From contig CAJUGI010000007.1 in the NCBI GenBank assembly GCA_910586065.1, forward strand, positions 1-64,000: 64,000 bases of DNA. The letters are read 5' to 3'. The notes under the pieces are model-generated. The model did not search any database. It was not told the DNA's origin and saw nothing but the letters and a program-made list of their open reading frames with translations. Shown one piece after another: positions 53,206 to 61,459 of this stretch; the stretch's first letter is position 1, and each line of letters begins with the position of its first letter. The stretch comes from an uncultured Christensenella sp. (lineage in GTDB: Bacteria; Bacillota; Clostridia; Christensenellales; Borkfalkiaceae). The translations under genes were made by a program, and so were the position numbers.

Positions 53206-53259
53206 TTTTACGTTGTTTTACAACGTAAAAACATTGAAAGTTATAAAAAGGAGAATGAA

Positions 53260-54915
53260 ATGAAGAAAAAGAAAATTTTAGCGCTTTTGCTTGCCGGAAG
53301 CGTTGCCGCCACGGTGTTTGCTGCAACCGGTTGCGGCGACCCGAACACAGGAGGAGATAAGGATAATTCAACGCCGCTTGCGGCTGACAAAAAGATTTAC
53401 GTAGTCGGAGACAGCACTGTATGTTCTTTTAGCGACAGCTATTATTTACCGCGCTACGGTTACGGAACACAGCTTTATAATTATTTTAACGTGCAGGAGA
53501 ATCAGGTTAATAATCTTGCGCTTTCGGGCAGAAGTTCGTGGAGTTTTACTTATGAAACGAATTATACAACGCTTAAATCTTCAATAGGTGCCGGCGACTA
53601 TTTGATTATAGGTTTCGGGCACAATGACCAGAAGGACGACATTTACACAAATCCTAATCTTACAACAGACAGTAGCGAACAGATTGACGGAGTAATCAAC
53701 AAGCAGCCTAAAACGCATTATGCGTCGTTTAAGCGTTCGCTTTATGAAAATTATATAAAAGTTGCCGAGGACGCCGGTGCAACGGCAATATTGTGCACGC
53801 CTATTGTAAGACTTAACGACAAAAATGATTATTCGGGTAACAGCGGTCACATAAGAGCTACAAGCGACGGCGGTAAAAATCCCGGCGGAGACTGGGCGAA
53901 AGCTATACGCGAGTTGGGCGAAGAAAAGAATGTTGACGTCGTTGATTTAACCGAACTTACAAAAAATGACTATATTGCAAAGGGGTATACCGAAGCGGCT
54001 AAATACCATGCGGCGACAGGAGCAAAGTGGACCGACGATACGAAGACGGCGAAGGAGGCGACCGGTACCGACGGTACGCATACAAATATGTACGGTGCAA
54101 AGATGAATGCATATTATATTGCAAACGCACTTAAATCTTCGTCTAATCCCATATCTAAAAATATTAAAGATAATATTGTTAAACCGACGTATGAAAACGA
54201 TTATAATGCTGGTATAAATTCAGATTATGAAATTGTTGATTATAAGCCTTTTGACCCGACAACTTCGGGAACTTCTATGTTGGGCGCCTTGCAAGCGGAA
54301 AACTGGTATGCAACGGCGTTCGGCAGTATGGGCGCGGCTATGAGTACGGAAACCGGAAGTGTGACGCAAAATGAAACGTCAGACGGAAGTCTTTCTTTTA
54401 CAGTAGAAGAGAAATTGGAAAAATTGAAGATAGCTTCCGGCGAAGAGGGTATAGTATGTGCGTTTACACAGCTTGCAAGTAACGCAACGTTTAAAATTTC
54501 AGCGGACGTTACCATAAATGATTATACCGCACACGCGCAAACCGGTTTTGGAATTATGCTCCGTGACGACATATATATTGATAAGAGAGATTCTTCAATT
54601 TTGAGCAACTATGCGGCTGCCGGCGTTTACGGTCTTTCTACGGCGGCAAATATTTTGTATACGAGAGAAAACGGTGCTTTAAAACCTGTGAACAAGGCGC
54701 AGACGCTTGACACTGAAAAGACGCACACTTTATCTATTGAAAGGTCCGGTAAGACTGTTACCGTTACTTTTGACGGAATGTCACAGCAATATCCCGACTT
54801 TGACGTCGTTGTTAAAGATTCCGAATATATGTATATTTGTCTTTATACTTCAAGAGGTACGGCGGTTACTTTTAACAACGTAAATCTTCAGATTACAGGA
54901 ACTTCAGAAGCATAA
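53260..54915 (+). CDS. Exported SGNH lipoprotein, rhamnogalacturonan acetylesterase-like (CE12)
   Basis: 551 residues. ATG 53260 follows AAAAGGAG. A lipoprotein signal ends in AATGC (Cys 25). The SGNH domain has GDSTVCSF (Ser 52), ALSGRSSWSF (Gly block), IGFGHNDQ (Asn) and TDGTHTNMYGA (Asp/His), the CE12 arrangement. From about residue 340 a second domain (about 350-545) has a jelly-roll pattern that could bind carbohydrate. It likely deacetylates pectic or other acetylated glycans at the cell surface. A LacI-like palindrome at the promoter suggests sugar-responsive control. Confidence 0.87.
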   Translation: MKKKKILALLLAGSVAATVFAATGCGDPNTGGDKDNSTPLAADKKIYVVGDSTVCSFSDSYYLPRYGYGTQLYNYFNVQENQVNNLALSGRSSWSFTYETNYTTLKSSIGAGDYLIIGFGHNDQKDDIYTNPNLTTDSSEQIDGVINKQPKTHYASFKRSLYENYIKVAEDAGATAILCTPIVRLNDKNDYSGNSGHIRATSDGGKNPGGDWAKAIRELGEEKNVDVVDLTELTKNDYIAKGYTEAAKYHAATGAKWTDDTKTAKEATGTDGTHTNMYGAKMNAYYIANALKSSSNPISKNIKDNIVKPTYENDYNAGINSDYEIVDYKPFDPTTSGTSMLGALQAENWYATAFGSMGAAMSTETGSVTQNETSDGSLSFTVEEKLEKLKIASGEEGIVCAFTQLASNATFKISADVTINDYTAHAQTGFGIMLRDDIYIDKRDSSILSNYAAAGVYGLSTAANILYTRENGALKPVNKAQTLDTEKTHTLSIERSGKTVTVTFDGMSQQYPDFDVVVKDSEYMYICLYTSRGTAVTFNNVNLQITGTSEA

Positions 54916-54935
54916 ATTAAAAAAAACTATATAAT

Positions 54936-54970
54936 AAGCGGGCGCGGATTTAATCCGCGCCCGCTTGATT
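54936..54970. terminator. Bidirectional terminator between convergent surface genes
   Basis: Stem aagcgggcgcgga / tccgcgcccgctt with T and A runs on each side. Confidence 0.9.
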
Positions 54971-54993
54971 TTATTTAATTTTATTTCCGCAAT

Positions 54994-57813
54994 TTATCTT
55001 CTGCGTTTTGCCGGACGGGTTTTTACCACTGCAATGTATATTGCAAGAGCGCTGCCCGCAAGAACGAACGCAAGTACGGAGCACGTTACGATAACGGCAG
55101 TCGAACTGCCGCTTTCAGGCGTTGCAAAGTCGGCGGAAATATCAGCCGCATTCAAAACTATCGTATTGGGAGTTTTAATTTCAATTCCATTGGCGCTATA
55201 GTTTTCGGCAGCCGAACATCTGATAAATGAAACTTCAAGCGTGTTGCCTTCGGCAAGCTGGTCCTTAGTTAACGTAATTGCAGTTGTATCTTTGGTTACG
55301 TTTTCAAGCGCCTCGCCGTTTAACATAATTTTGTCAAGTTGATAGCCTTCCTGCGCGGTTATGTTATAGGTGATTTCATCGCCCTCGACAACGTTAATTC
55401 CGCTCTTGTCAATAGAACCGCCGTTGCCTACGACGCTTGCGTAAACGCTCTTTGTTTGGTTTTCGGTTACTGCAGATTTTTTAACCTGAACGACTGTGAA
55501 GGGGCTAAAACTCGTTACCTTTGCGATAAGTCCGTATTGAGTTACGATTACGGGGATTTCTTCAACACCCGTTATATTGCCTTTATTATCGTGTTTATAG
55601 TGGTAAATTTTGAATGTGGTTCCTTCGTCATCGGGGCTGAAACCTTCGGGGAAGCCGAACGCAACCTGCATATAACTGCCGTTGGGAACGGTTTGGACTA
55701 CTCCGCAAAGTTGAAGACTGATTTCGTAAGTTGCCGTGGTTACTATATCGTCCTTTGCAATACCTTCTTCCGTTTCAAGCATGTCGAGCATTGTTTCGGT
55801 CTTTTTGTTGCCTGTTTTGTCGGCTACGAGAAGAAGCTGGCTTCTTTGGTTTTTAGCATAATAGTTGCCGTTTTCATCCTTGAAATCGTTAACCGCGAGG
55901 TTGGACGTATCCAAAATGTTAGGGGTGCCGTAGGCGTTTATGTAAAGTCTGCCGTCATTAAATATTTTACTGCAAACTACGTTTTTACCCGAAAACGTAT
56001 AATATACCGGATCGGGAGTTTTGTTACTTCTTTTGCCGACGAGATTCGTAGGCGTAAAGTAATAACCGGTGCCGTTATGAATAAACATTCTGCTGGGCTT
56101 GAACGTAAATGTTATTGTCTTGTCGCCGTCCCATTTAAAGTCGATTACTTCAACGTTATCGCGTACGGTATCGTTGCCGCGCGTGGTTTCGATGTTAAGC
56201 TCCACGTCCTCAATTGTTTTGCCTTCGGCAAGTACAAGAGTGTCGGTGTAAACGAATTTCATAGAATACGTACCGTCTACTTTAAGCGTACCGGTATTTG
56301 TAGGCGTAACGTTTGCGCCGGGCGCGGGGATATAACTGCCGTAGCCCTCGTTCTGGTAAGGCGTGCTGGGCTGGCTTATATGCTCTTCAGTGAGTTTAAT
56401 TTCATCGTACATATAGTAACAAGGTTTGCCTGCAAGGTCGCCGAATTCGGGTTTGTCGGGATAAGTGGAGCCAAGCGGGTCCTGTTTGTCAGGTGCGTAA
56501 TCTATAAGCGCAAACTGAAAATACTCGGTATTAGCGTACAGATATACATAGCTGCCTTTATCGTCGTAACTGAACGCGCCGGGGAATATAAAGTCCGCCA
56601 TAATTGCAAAGTTACACCAACCGCTCCATTTTATGGTTCCGTCTTCCAACTTGTCGCCAAGGCGTGCGGCAAGATATTTGCCTTGCTGTTCAAGTTTTTT
56701 AGCGCCCATTCCATCGTATACGACGGTAAGCTTGCAAACTTTTCCGTTTCCGTCGGGATTATCGCTGTATTCGCCTTTGATGGACATTCCGTTATCGTCG
56801 GTGTCGTTGCCGTAGTTATAAGGCTTTAATGCGGGGTATTTAAGTTCGTAGCCGGAGGATGAAATTACCGGGTCTTCGACGTGGTCGCGGGAAATAGCTT
56901 TTTGTCCCAAAAACAGCCAGTCGTTTTTGCCGGCAGTATCGTTCCAAGTGGGGTCCACCGCATACCACTGACCATCAAGCTTTACCGCGTTCCACATATG
57001 TGCTACGTAGTTGGAAGAAGTGGAAGAACAGCTGTAACCCTGTACGCATACGCAGGGGATATTAAGTCTGTCTAAAACTGCTTTAAAAGCTTTTGCATAG
57101 CCGCCGCAGATTGCTTTGCCGTTTACAAGGGCGCCGTAAGACGTATCTATGTAATCGGCTTCGGGTAGATAACCGTCGGGGGTGGTGCAAAAATCGTACT
57201 CGACGTTGTCGCTTATGTATTTATTAACATATTCTATCTGAGTTTTTGCGTCGTCGCCCGCCGCCTTTGCTCCGTTTACAACTTCCGTAAGCTTTGCTTC
57301 GTATTGCGCAATAGCGGAATTAACTTTTCCTTCGGTATCTAAGTGGCCGAGGTAAAGAGTGTCGGTACGGCTGGTATCGAGGAAGGCAACATAATTGCCG
57401 TTTTGCACGCCCGCGCTTATTGAAACGCCGAAGATATCCGCATAAAAGATATCAGGGTTATCCATAAGGAATGCGTCGCGCCCCGCGCTGAATGCTACGG
57501 GCAATTTCGAGCTGCCGTCTTCAACATAATTTTTTATGTCTTCGGCAACTGTAATCCCGTTTTCTAAAATGTTGAAGTCTACTTCGTTCTTTTTAAACGA
57601 GCCGTTTTGGTCAAGTTTTTCAAACGCGTTGTAAAACCTGGTAGCTCTTGGATTGTATTTAAGACCTTCGTAGAAGTAAGTCAAACCTTCGTTTGCGGGT
57701 GTTGTATCGGCAAATGCGGATTTTCCGAATATAAAGCCTAACCCCGTGCACAAGGTTAATGCGTAGGCGGCAACTGATATCATTGCGCCTGTGCGTTTTG
57801 CTGTTGTTTTCAT
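54994..57813 (-). CDS. Membrane-anchored surface protein with a transglutaminase-like domain
   Basis: 939 residues. A signal peptide (about 10-35) is followed by a transglutaminase-like domain near 220-310, with the Cys of AICGGYAKAF, the His of VAHMWNAVKL and the Asp of YAVDPTWND forming the triad. A beta-rich middle region is next, then a bacterial repeat (about 810-880: VVGNGGSIDKSG, EGYQLDKIMLNGE). The C-terminus has a membrane helix (about 910-932) and basic RPAKRRR tail. It is exposed outside and may cut or cross-link peptides. The ribosome binding site is GGAGG. Confidence 0.87.
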   Translation of the reverse strand: MKTTAKRTGAMISVAAYALTLCTGLGFIFGKSAFADTTPANEGLTYFYEGLKYNPRATRFYNAFEKLDQNGSFKKNEVDFNILENGITVAEDIKNYVEDGSSKLPVAFSAGRDAFLMDNPDIFYADIFGVSISAGVQNGNYVAFLDTSRTDTLYLGHLDTEGKVNSAIAQYEAKLTEVVNGAKAAGDDAKTQIEYVNKYISDNVEYDFCTTPDGYLPEADYIDTSYGALVNGKAICGGYAKAFKAVLDRLNIPCVCVQGYSCSSTSSNYVAHMWNAVKLDGQWYAVDPTWNDTAGKNDWLFLGQKAISRDHVEDPVISSSGYELKYPALKPYNYGNDTDDNGMSIKGEYSDNPDGNGKVCKLTVVYDGMGAKKLEQQGKYLAARLGDKLEDGTIKWSGWCNFAIMADFIFPGAFSYDDKGSYVYLYANTEYFQFALIDYAPDKQDPLGSTYPDKPEFGDLAGKPCYYMYDEIKLTEEHISQPSTPYQNEGYGSYIPAPGANVTPTNTGTLKVDGTYSMKFVYTDTLVLAEGKTIEDVELNIETTRGNDTVRDNVEVIDFKWDGDKTITFTFKPSRMFIHNGTGYYFTPTNLVGKRSNKTPDPVYYTFSGKNVVCSKIFNDGRLYINAYGTPNILDTSNLAVNDFKDENGNYYAKNQRSQLLLVADKTGNKKTETMLDMLETEEGIAKDDIVTTATYEISLQLCGVVQTVPNGSYMQVAFGFPEGFSPDDEGTTFKIYHYKHDNKGNITGVEEIPVIVTQYGLIAKVTSFSPFTVVQVKKSAVTENQTKSVYASVVGNGGSIDKSGINVVEGDEITYNITAQEGYQLDKIMLNGEALENVTKDTTAITLTKDQLAEGNTLEVSFIRCSAAENYSANGIEIKTPNTIVLNAADISADFATPESGSSTAVIVTCSVLAFVLAGSALAIYIAVVKTRPAKRRR

Positions 57814-58054
57814 AAAACCTCCGAAAAAATATTTGCAAATTTAAAATGCCTATGCAAAGCATAGAGAAAGGGGGACGCCCCTTTCTTAAAACATTTACTT
57901 GCTCATTATATATATTTTCATAAGTTTTTGCAACAATTTTAATGAGGGTTTAATTTTAGCGGTTTTTGCGGCATAAACCGCTGTTGCTTATGACGCAAAA
58001 GCGGCAACAAAACCCCCCAAACACTTAAGGGAATCTGTTATAGGGATTTCCTTG
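57814..58054 (-). other. 5' leader of the transglutaminase-like gene and upstream spacer
   Basis: Between the promoter and the gene the leader has two small hairpins, arms ctatgc/gcatag (57848-57862) and gaaagggg/cccctttc (57864-57884). No riboswitch consensus is recognised. 57940-58054 shows no gene. Confidence 0.45.
57905..57933 (-). promoter_or_regulatory. Promoter of the transglutaminase-like gene
   Basis: On the minus strand TTGCAA (57928-57933), 17 bases, TATAAT (57905-57910). Confidence 0.85.
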
Positions 58055-58059
58055 TGTGC

Positions 58060-58104
58060 AAAAAAATAGCGCGCTATCTTCGCTTGCGAAGTATGGTGCG
58101 CTAT
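58060..58104 (-). terminator. Terminator of the YdeI-like cassette
   Basis: An imperfect long stem (tagcgc...gcgcta) is followed on the minus strand by seven T. It resembles the hairpin after the small kinase at 11186. Confidence 0.7.
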
Positions 58105-58168
58105 ACTTTATAAAAGATTATAAAGATAAATTGAATTTTATCGCAATTTTATTTGTAGAAATTAGTTT

Positions 58169-58745
58169 TCAATAGTCAAGTAATCGTCCGTTATCGTTCC
58201 ATTCGCCAAACATTATGCCTTGCCTTGTATTATCAATAAATTTTTGTAAACGGCTTTGATATAATTCGGATTGTTTTTTCTTGATTTGTATAGTATCAAT
58301 TCTAACACGTTGATATAACGGCGGAAAACTTAAAAAATTATTCCATACAGTTGTATCTGCTTGTAAAGCGTTCAATATCTCATTATCGATTAAAAAGCCC
58401 AACGGCGACATATCGGGCAAAACGGCACGTCCAGCGTCAGTCATACGCCCTAATTTTTCCATTCTACGGCAACGCTCTTTATTTAATTCAGACCATAAAG
58501 AATTTTTCTTGCGCGGGGCTAGCTTTTGAGCTGTAACACCGTTTTCAAGGTGTTTAGTAGTGCTGTCTATCCAACCGAAACACATAGCTTCTTTAAACTG
58601 CGTCGATATACCAAAAAGTATTATCGTTTTGCGGTCTGCCACGCTTCACTATAACCCAACATTCTTTTTCTTTGTTATAGTTTTCGGTTAGCCATAATCG
58701 CAATTCATTACGATTTTTTGCTTCTAATAAATTAGTCGGCAACAC
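58169..58745 (-). pseudogene. YdeI/OmpD-associated family protein, frameshifted
   Basis: The larger frame (58169-58642) carries the family core: KEAMCFGWIDSTTKHLENG, PRKKNSLWSELNKERCRRME and a C-terminal FIDNTRQGIMFGEW. The missing N-terminus is in another frame, from GTG 58745: LEAKNRNELRLWLTENYNKE and YIDAV, which joins KEAMCFGWID if one base is removed from an A/T run near 58592-58597. So a one-base insertion breaks the gene, or a sequencing error does. The gene is AT-rich with the shared promoter-leader. Confidence 0.75.
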
Positions 58746-58756
58746 ACAACTCAACT

Positions 58757-58820
58757 CGCTAAATTACTGTTTATCGTAGTTTCATTATAGCATAACCGTA
58801 CTAAAAAAGCAAGGACCGAT
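58757..58820 (-). repeat. Promoter-leader repeat, copy B
   Basis: On the minus strand TTGCTT (58807-58812), 17 bases, TATAAT (58784-58789), then gaaactacgataaacagtaa into the gene. The -35 is the 3' arm of a hairpin. Matches copy A in about three of four positions. Confidence 0.75.
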
Positions 58821-58834
58821 TATCGTCCTTGCTT
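58801..58834 (-). terminator. Terminator-like hairpin overlapping the cassette -35
   Basis: Perfect 10-bp arms aagcaaggac / gtccttgctt; on the minus strand six T follow. Only its 3' half is kept at copy A. Confidence 0.6.
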
Positions 58835-58956
58835 GGATCCCTATGAGATACATCCTTAAATGTATTCAGTTTGGGTTTGTGGTGGATTGTTCCCGAATTT
58901 TGCAAGCAGAGAATGAAAAACCGAAACGGAACTGTATGTTCAATTTAAGTTTAGTA

Positions 58957-59003
58957 TGGCTGGGCAGCTGGATTTAAACCAACGAATGACGGAGTCAGAG
59001 TCT
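58957..59003 (-). tRNA. Truncated tRNA-Gln (CTG) 3' half, likely integration scar
   Basis: On the minus strand the sequence runs from the anticodon loop ctctgac through tccgtcattcgttggttta and aatccagctgcccagcca to the encoded CCA, closely matching the 3' half of tRNA-Gln. The 5' half (acceptor strand and D arm) is missing, and the T loop ttcgaat has become tttaaat. Integrases that recombine in tRNA genes leave such 3' halves at one island end. It is not functional. Confidence 0.7.
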
Positions 59004-59106
59004 TAAAAACAAATTTTACAACCACAATATATAGTGTTTAATAAACAATAATAACCACAATATCTGCTAATTTCGATGATTTTCAATTTTTAACTCCCAT
59101 ATTAAT

Positions 59107-59372
59107 CCCAAATGATTTTATGTCGTTTGGGGCATTTTTTATCTTAATTTTGGAAGTTCAGGTGAACAAATTTTGAATGACGGACTAAAAATGCTTTCAA
59201 CCTGCTTTTGTCCGTCATTCAATTCCAATTTGGGAGCTACTCCCAATTTCAACAACGCCTTGTTGCTGATTTTTGGGAGTATAACTCCCAAATTTAGCGT
59301 AGCTCCCCAAAATTGTGAAACATTTAGGAAACAAAATCGGGGTAAAAGCCCCGATTTTGTTTCACAACACAT
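59107..59372. repeat. Block of nested palindromes
   Basis: At least six hairpins in 265 bp: cccaaa/tttggg with T run (59107-59139); gaatgacggac/gtccgtcattc (59175-59220, perfect 11 bp); ttgggag/ctcccaa (59230-59246); caacaa/ttgttg (59250-59265); ttgggag/ctcccaa (59273-59290); aaacaaaatcgggg/ccccgattttgttt (59329-59362). Arms of the third can also pair with gtagctccccaaaa at 59300-59313. Open frames on both strands here are by-products. It could be an interspersed repeat or a structured RNA. Confidence 0.6.
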
Positions 59373-59532
59373 AGAATGTCATAAATCAGTAAGTTTCATA
59401 AGTTGACAAATTACTTTGATATATAGTAATCTATAATTGAACTCTACTAAAACTTAAATCAAAAAATTTGATTAAGCGATTCTATACTTATTGGAATTGT
59501 AGAAATAAAGACGAAGATGAAGATTAACAAAT

Positions 59533-59559
59533 GCCGCCGACGAAAATTACGTCGGCGGC
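59533..59559. other. Hairpin without T run
   Basis: Perfect 10-bp arms gccgccgacg / cgtcggcggc. Flanking 59373-59629 shows no gene. A TTGACA at 59403 lacks a convincing -10. Confidence 0.5.
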
Positions 59560-59629
59560 TTATGTGTTTAATTATATGGCAAATATTGGACTTTTTATAA
59601 ATATTATATTTAGGAATATAAATATTCTA

Positions 59630-59658
59630 TTGCTTTTTAATGCTGTATATGATATACT
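59630..59658 (+). promoter_or_regulatory. Promoter of the island operon
   Basis: TTGCTT (59630-59635), 17-base spacer, TATACT (59653-59658). Confidence 0.7.
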
Positions 59659-59688
59659 ATAAAATACAAAATATTAGAGGTTATTGCG

Positions 59689-59901
59689 ATGGCAGTAAGT
59701 TACAATAAACTGTGGAAATTACTTATTGATAAAGGGATGACGAAAACAGAGTTGCGTTTAGCTACCGATATGTCTACGACTACACTTGCTAGGCTTGGTA
59801 AAAATGAAACGGTGTCTATGGACGTTATGCTCCGAATTTGCAAGGTGTTGGATTGTAAGTTTGACGACATCGTAGATTTAACGATAGACACTAATGCTTA
59901 A
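59689..59901 (+). CDS. Small XRE (YozG-like) regulator of the island
   Basis: 70 residues, one HTH domain (MTKTELRLATDMSTTTLARL, VMLRICKVLDCKFDDIVDL), after AGAGGTT. It is the first gene of the helicase/nuclease unit, 52 bases before the helicase start. Restriction and defence operons often begin with such a repressor, so this is probably a controller protein. Confidence 0.87.
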   Translation: MAVSYNKLWKLLIDKGMTKTELRLATDMSTTTLARLGKNETVSMDVMLRICKVLDCKFDDIVDLTIDTNA

Positions 59902-59953
59902 AAATAACATAGGGTAACAGTTATTAAAAAATACATTGATAGAGGAATTGGTA

Positions 59954-61417
59954 ATGCTTGATATTATCAACAACACAAGCAAGCTTTTAGGTGATGACCT
60001 TAAAAATGAAATAAGAAGTGGGAGCAAACTACGCATAGCTGCGTCGTGTTTTTCCATATACGCTTATTCAGCGTTAAAAGCGGAACTTGAAAAAATCGAT
60101 GAGCTGAAATTTTTGTTCACTACTCCGACATTTGTTGAAGAGCAGGTAAGCGATAATATTAAGCATGAACGCAGGGAATTTTATATTCCCAAAGAACTCT
60201 GCGGAACTGAATTTGAAATCCGTCTTAAAAATCAGATGACGCAGAAAGCTATTGCCCGTGAGTGTGCCGATTGGTTGCGGTCAAAGGTTCATATAAAAAC
60301 CTTAAAAGAGCCTGTAGCAACGCAAAGTATGATAAATATCGAAACGAACGGGGAGTATATGCACTATACACCCGTCGGCGGATTTACAACGGCAGACTTG
60401 GGCTACGAACAGAACGAAAGCAATCTGTTAGGCATTACAAAAAGCGACATCGCCGAACAGAGTAAATTCTTCATAAATGAATTTGATAGACTTTGGAACA
60501 ACACAAACAAGCTTGAAGACATAACCGCTTCCGTCATTGATTACATATCGAGTTGCTATAAAGAGAATTCGCCCGAATTTATATATTTTATTATTCTGTA
60601 CAATGTGTTCCGTGAGTTTTTGAAAGATCTCGACGAAGACTTTATGCCGAACGAGGCAACTGGCTTTAAAAACAGTTTAATCTGGAACAAGCTATACAAC
60701 TTCCAAAAGGACGGCGCAGTCGGCGTAATAAATAAACTTGAACGCTATAACGGCTGTATATTGGCTGACAGCGTCGGTTTAGGTAAAACCTTTACTGCTC
60801 TTGCCGTTGTGCAGTATTATTCCCTGCGCAACAAATCAATCTTAGTGCTTTGTCCTAAGCGCCTTGAACAAAATTGGCGACAATATCAGGGCAATAGCAC
60901 GACTAATATTTTTTATAAAGACCGCATTCGTTTTGATGTGCTTTTCCAAACCGATTTAGGCAGAACGCACGGCAAAAGCGGCGATATAGATTTAGCAACA
61001 CTGAATTGGGGGAATTACGACTTGGTGGTAATTGACGAAAGCCACAATTTTCGCAACAATAAAGCCGTTCACAAAAACAAAGATACGCGTTACGACTTTT
61101 CAATGAAGCGTATTATGCAGGACGGCGTAAAGACGAAGGTCTTGATGCTTTCCGCAACTCCCGTAAACAACCGTTACAACGATTTAAAAAATCAGCTTTT
61201 ATTGGCTTATGGTGGTGATTACGACGAGATGAACGCCACCATAGATGTCGGAAAAGATATACAATCCATATTCCGTAACGCTCAAAAGGTTTTCAACGCT
61301 TGGAGCAAACTTCCTACAGGCGAACGCCACGCAAAGGATTTGTTGGATAAACTTGATATAGATTTTTCTGTAATTCTTGACAGCGTTACCATTGCAAGAA
61401 GCCGCAAGCACATTTAG
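59954..61417 (+). CDS. N-terminal part of a PLD/SNF2-type helicase, ended by an in-frame TAG
   Basis: 487 residues from ATG 59954 (AGAGGA before it). A PLD-like N-terminal region (RIAASCFSIYAYSALKAEL) precedes superfamily 2 helicase lobe 1: Walker A DSVGLGKTFTA near 277, DEAH-type VIDESHNFRN near 361 and LSATPVNN. The frame stops at TAG 61415-61417 after SRKHI, but the same frame continues at once with KYYNVNDIGKF and lobe 2 (61460-63238). One CAG to TAG change would explain it. Alone this half could bind ATP but not complete the helicase. Confidence 0.85.
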   Translation: MLDIINNTSKLLGDDLKNEIRSGSKLRIAASCFSIYAYSALKAELEKIDELKFLFTTPTFVEEQVSDNIKHERREFYIPKELCGTEFEIRLKNQMTQKAIARECADWLRSKVHIKTLKEPVATQSMINIETNGEYMHYTPVGGFTTADLGYEQNESNLLGITKSDIAEQSKFFINEFDRLWNNTNKLEDITASVIDYISSCYKENSPEFIYFIILYNVFREFLKDLDEDFMPNEATGFKNSLIWNKLYNFQKDGAVGVINKLERYNGCILADSVGLGKTFTALAVVQYYSLRNKSILVLCPKRLEQNWRQYQGNSTTNIFYKDRIRFDVLFQTDLGRTHGKSGDIDLATLNWGNYDLVVIDESHNFRNNKAVHKNKDTRYDFSMKRIMQDGVKTKVLMLSATPVNNRYNDLKNQLLLAYGGDYDEMNATIDVGKDIQSIFRNAQKVFNAWSKLPTGERHAKDLLDKLDIDFSVILDSVTIARSRKHI

Positions 61418-61459
61418 AAATATTACAACGTAAACGACATTGGCAAATTCCCTTCAAGG

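Noticed and set aside
55339..56829. 496-codon open frame on the plus strand
   Set aside because: It is antisense to the transglutaminase-like gene, has no ribosome binding site or motif, and reflects the third-base pattern of the true gene.
59139..59406. Two overlapping 77-codon frames on opposite strands
   Set aside because: They lie inside the palindrome block and mirror its inverted repeats; no ribosome binding site.
61415..61417. TAG read as glutamine (alternative code)
   Set aside because: Several intact genes here end in TAG (for example 13171 and 22713), so TAG is a working stop.
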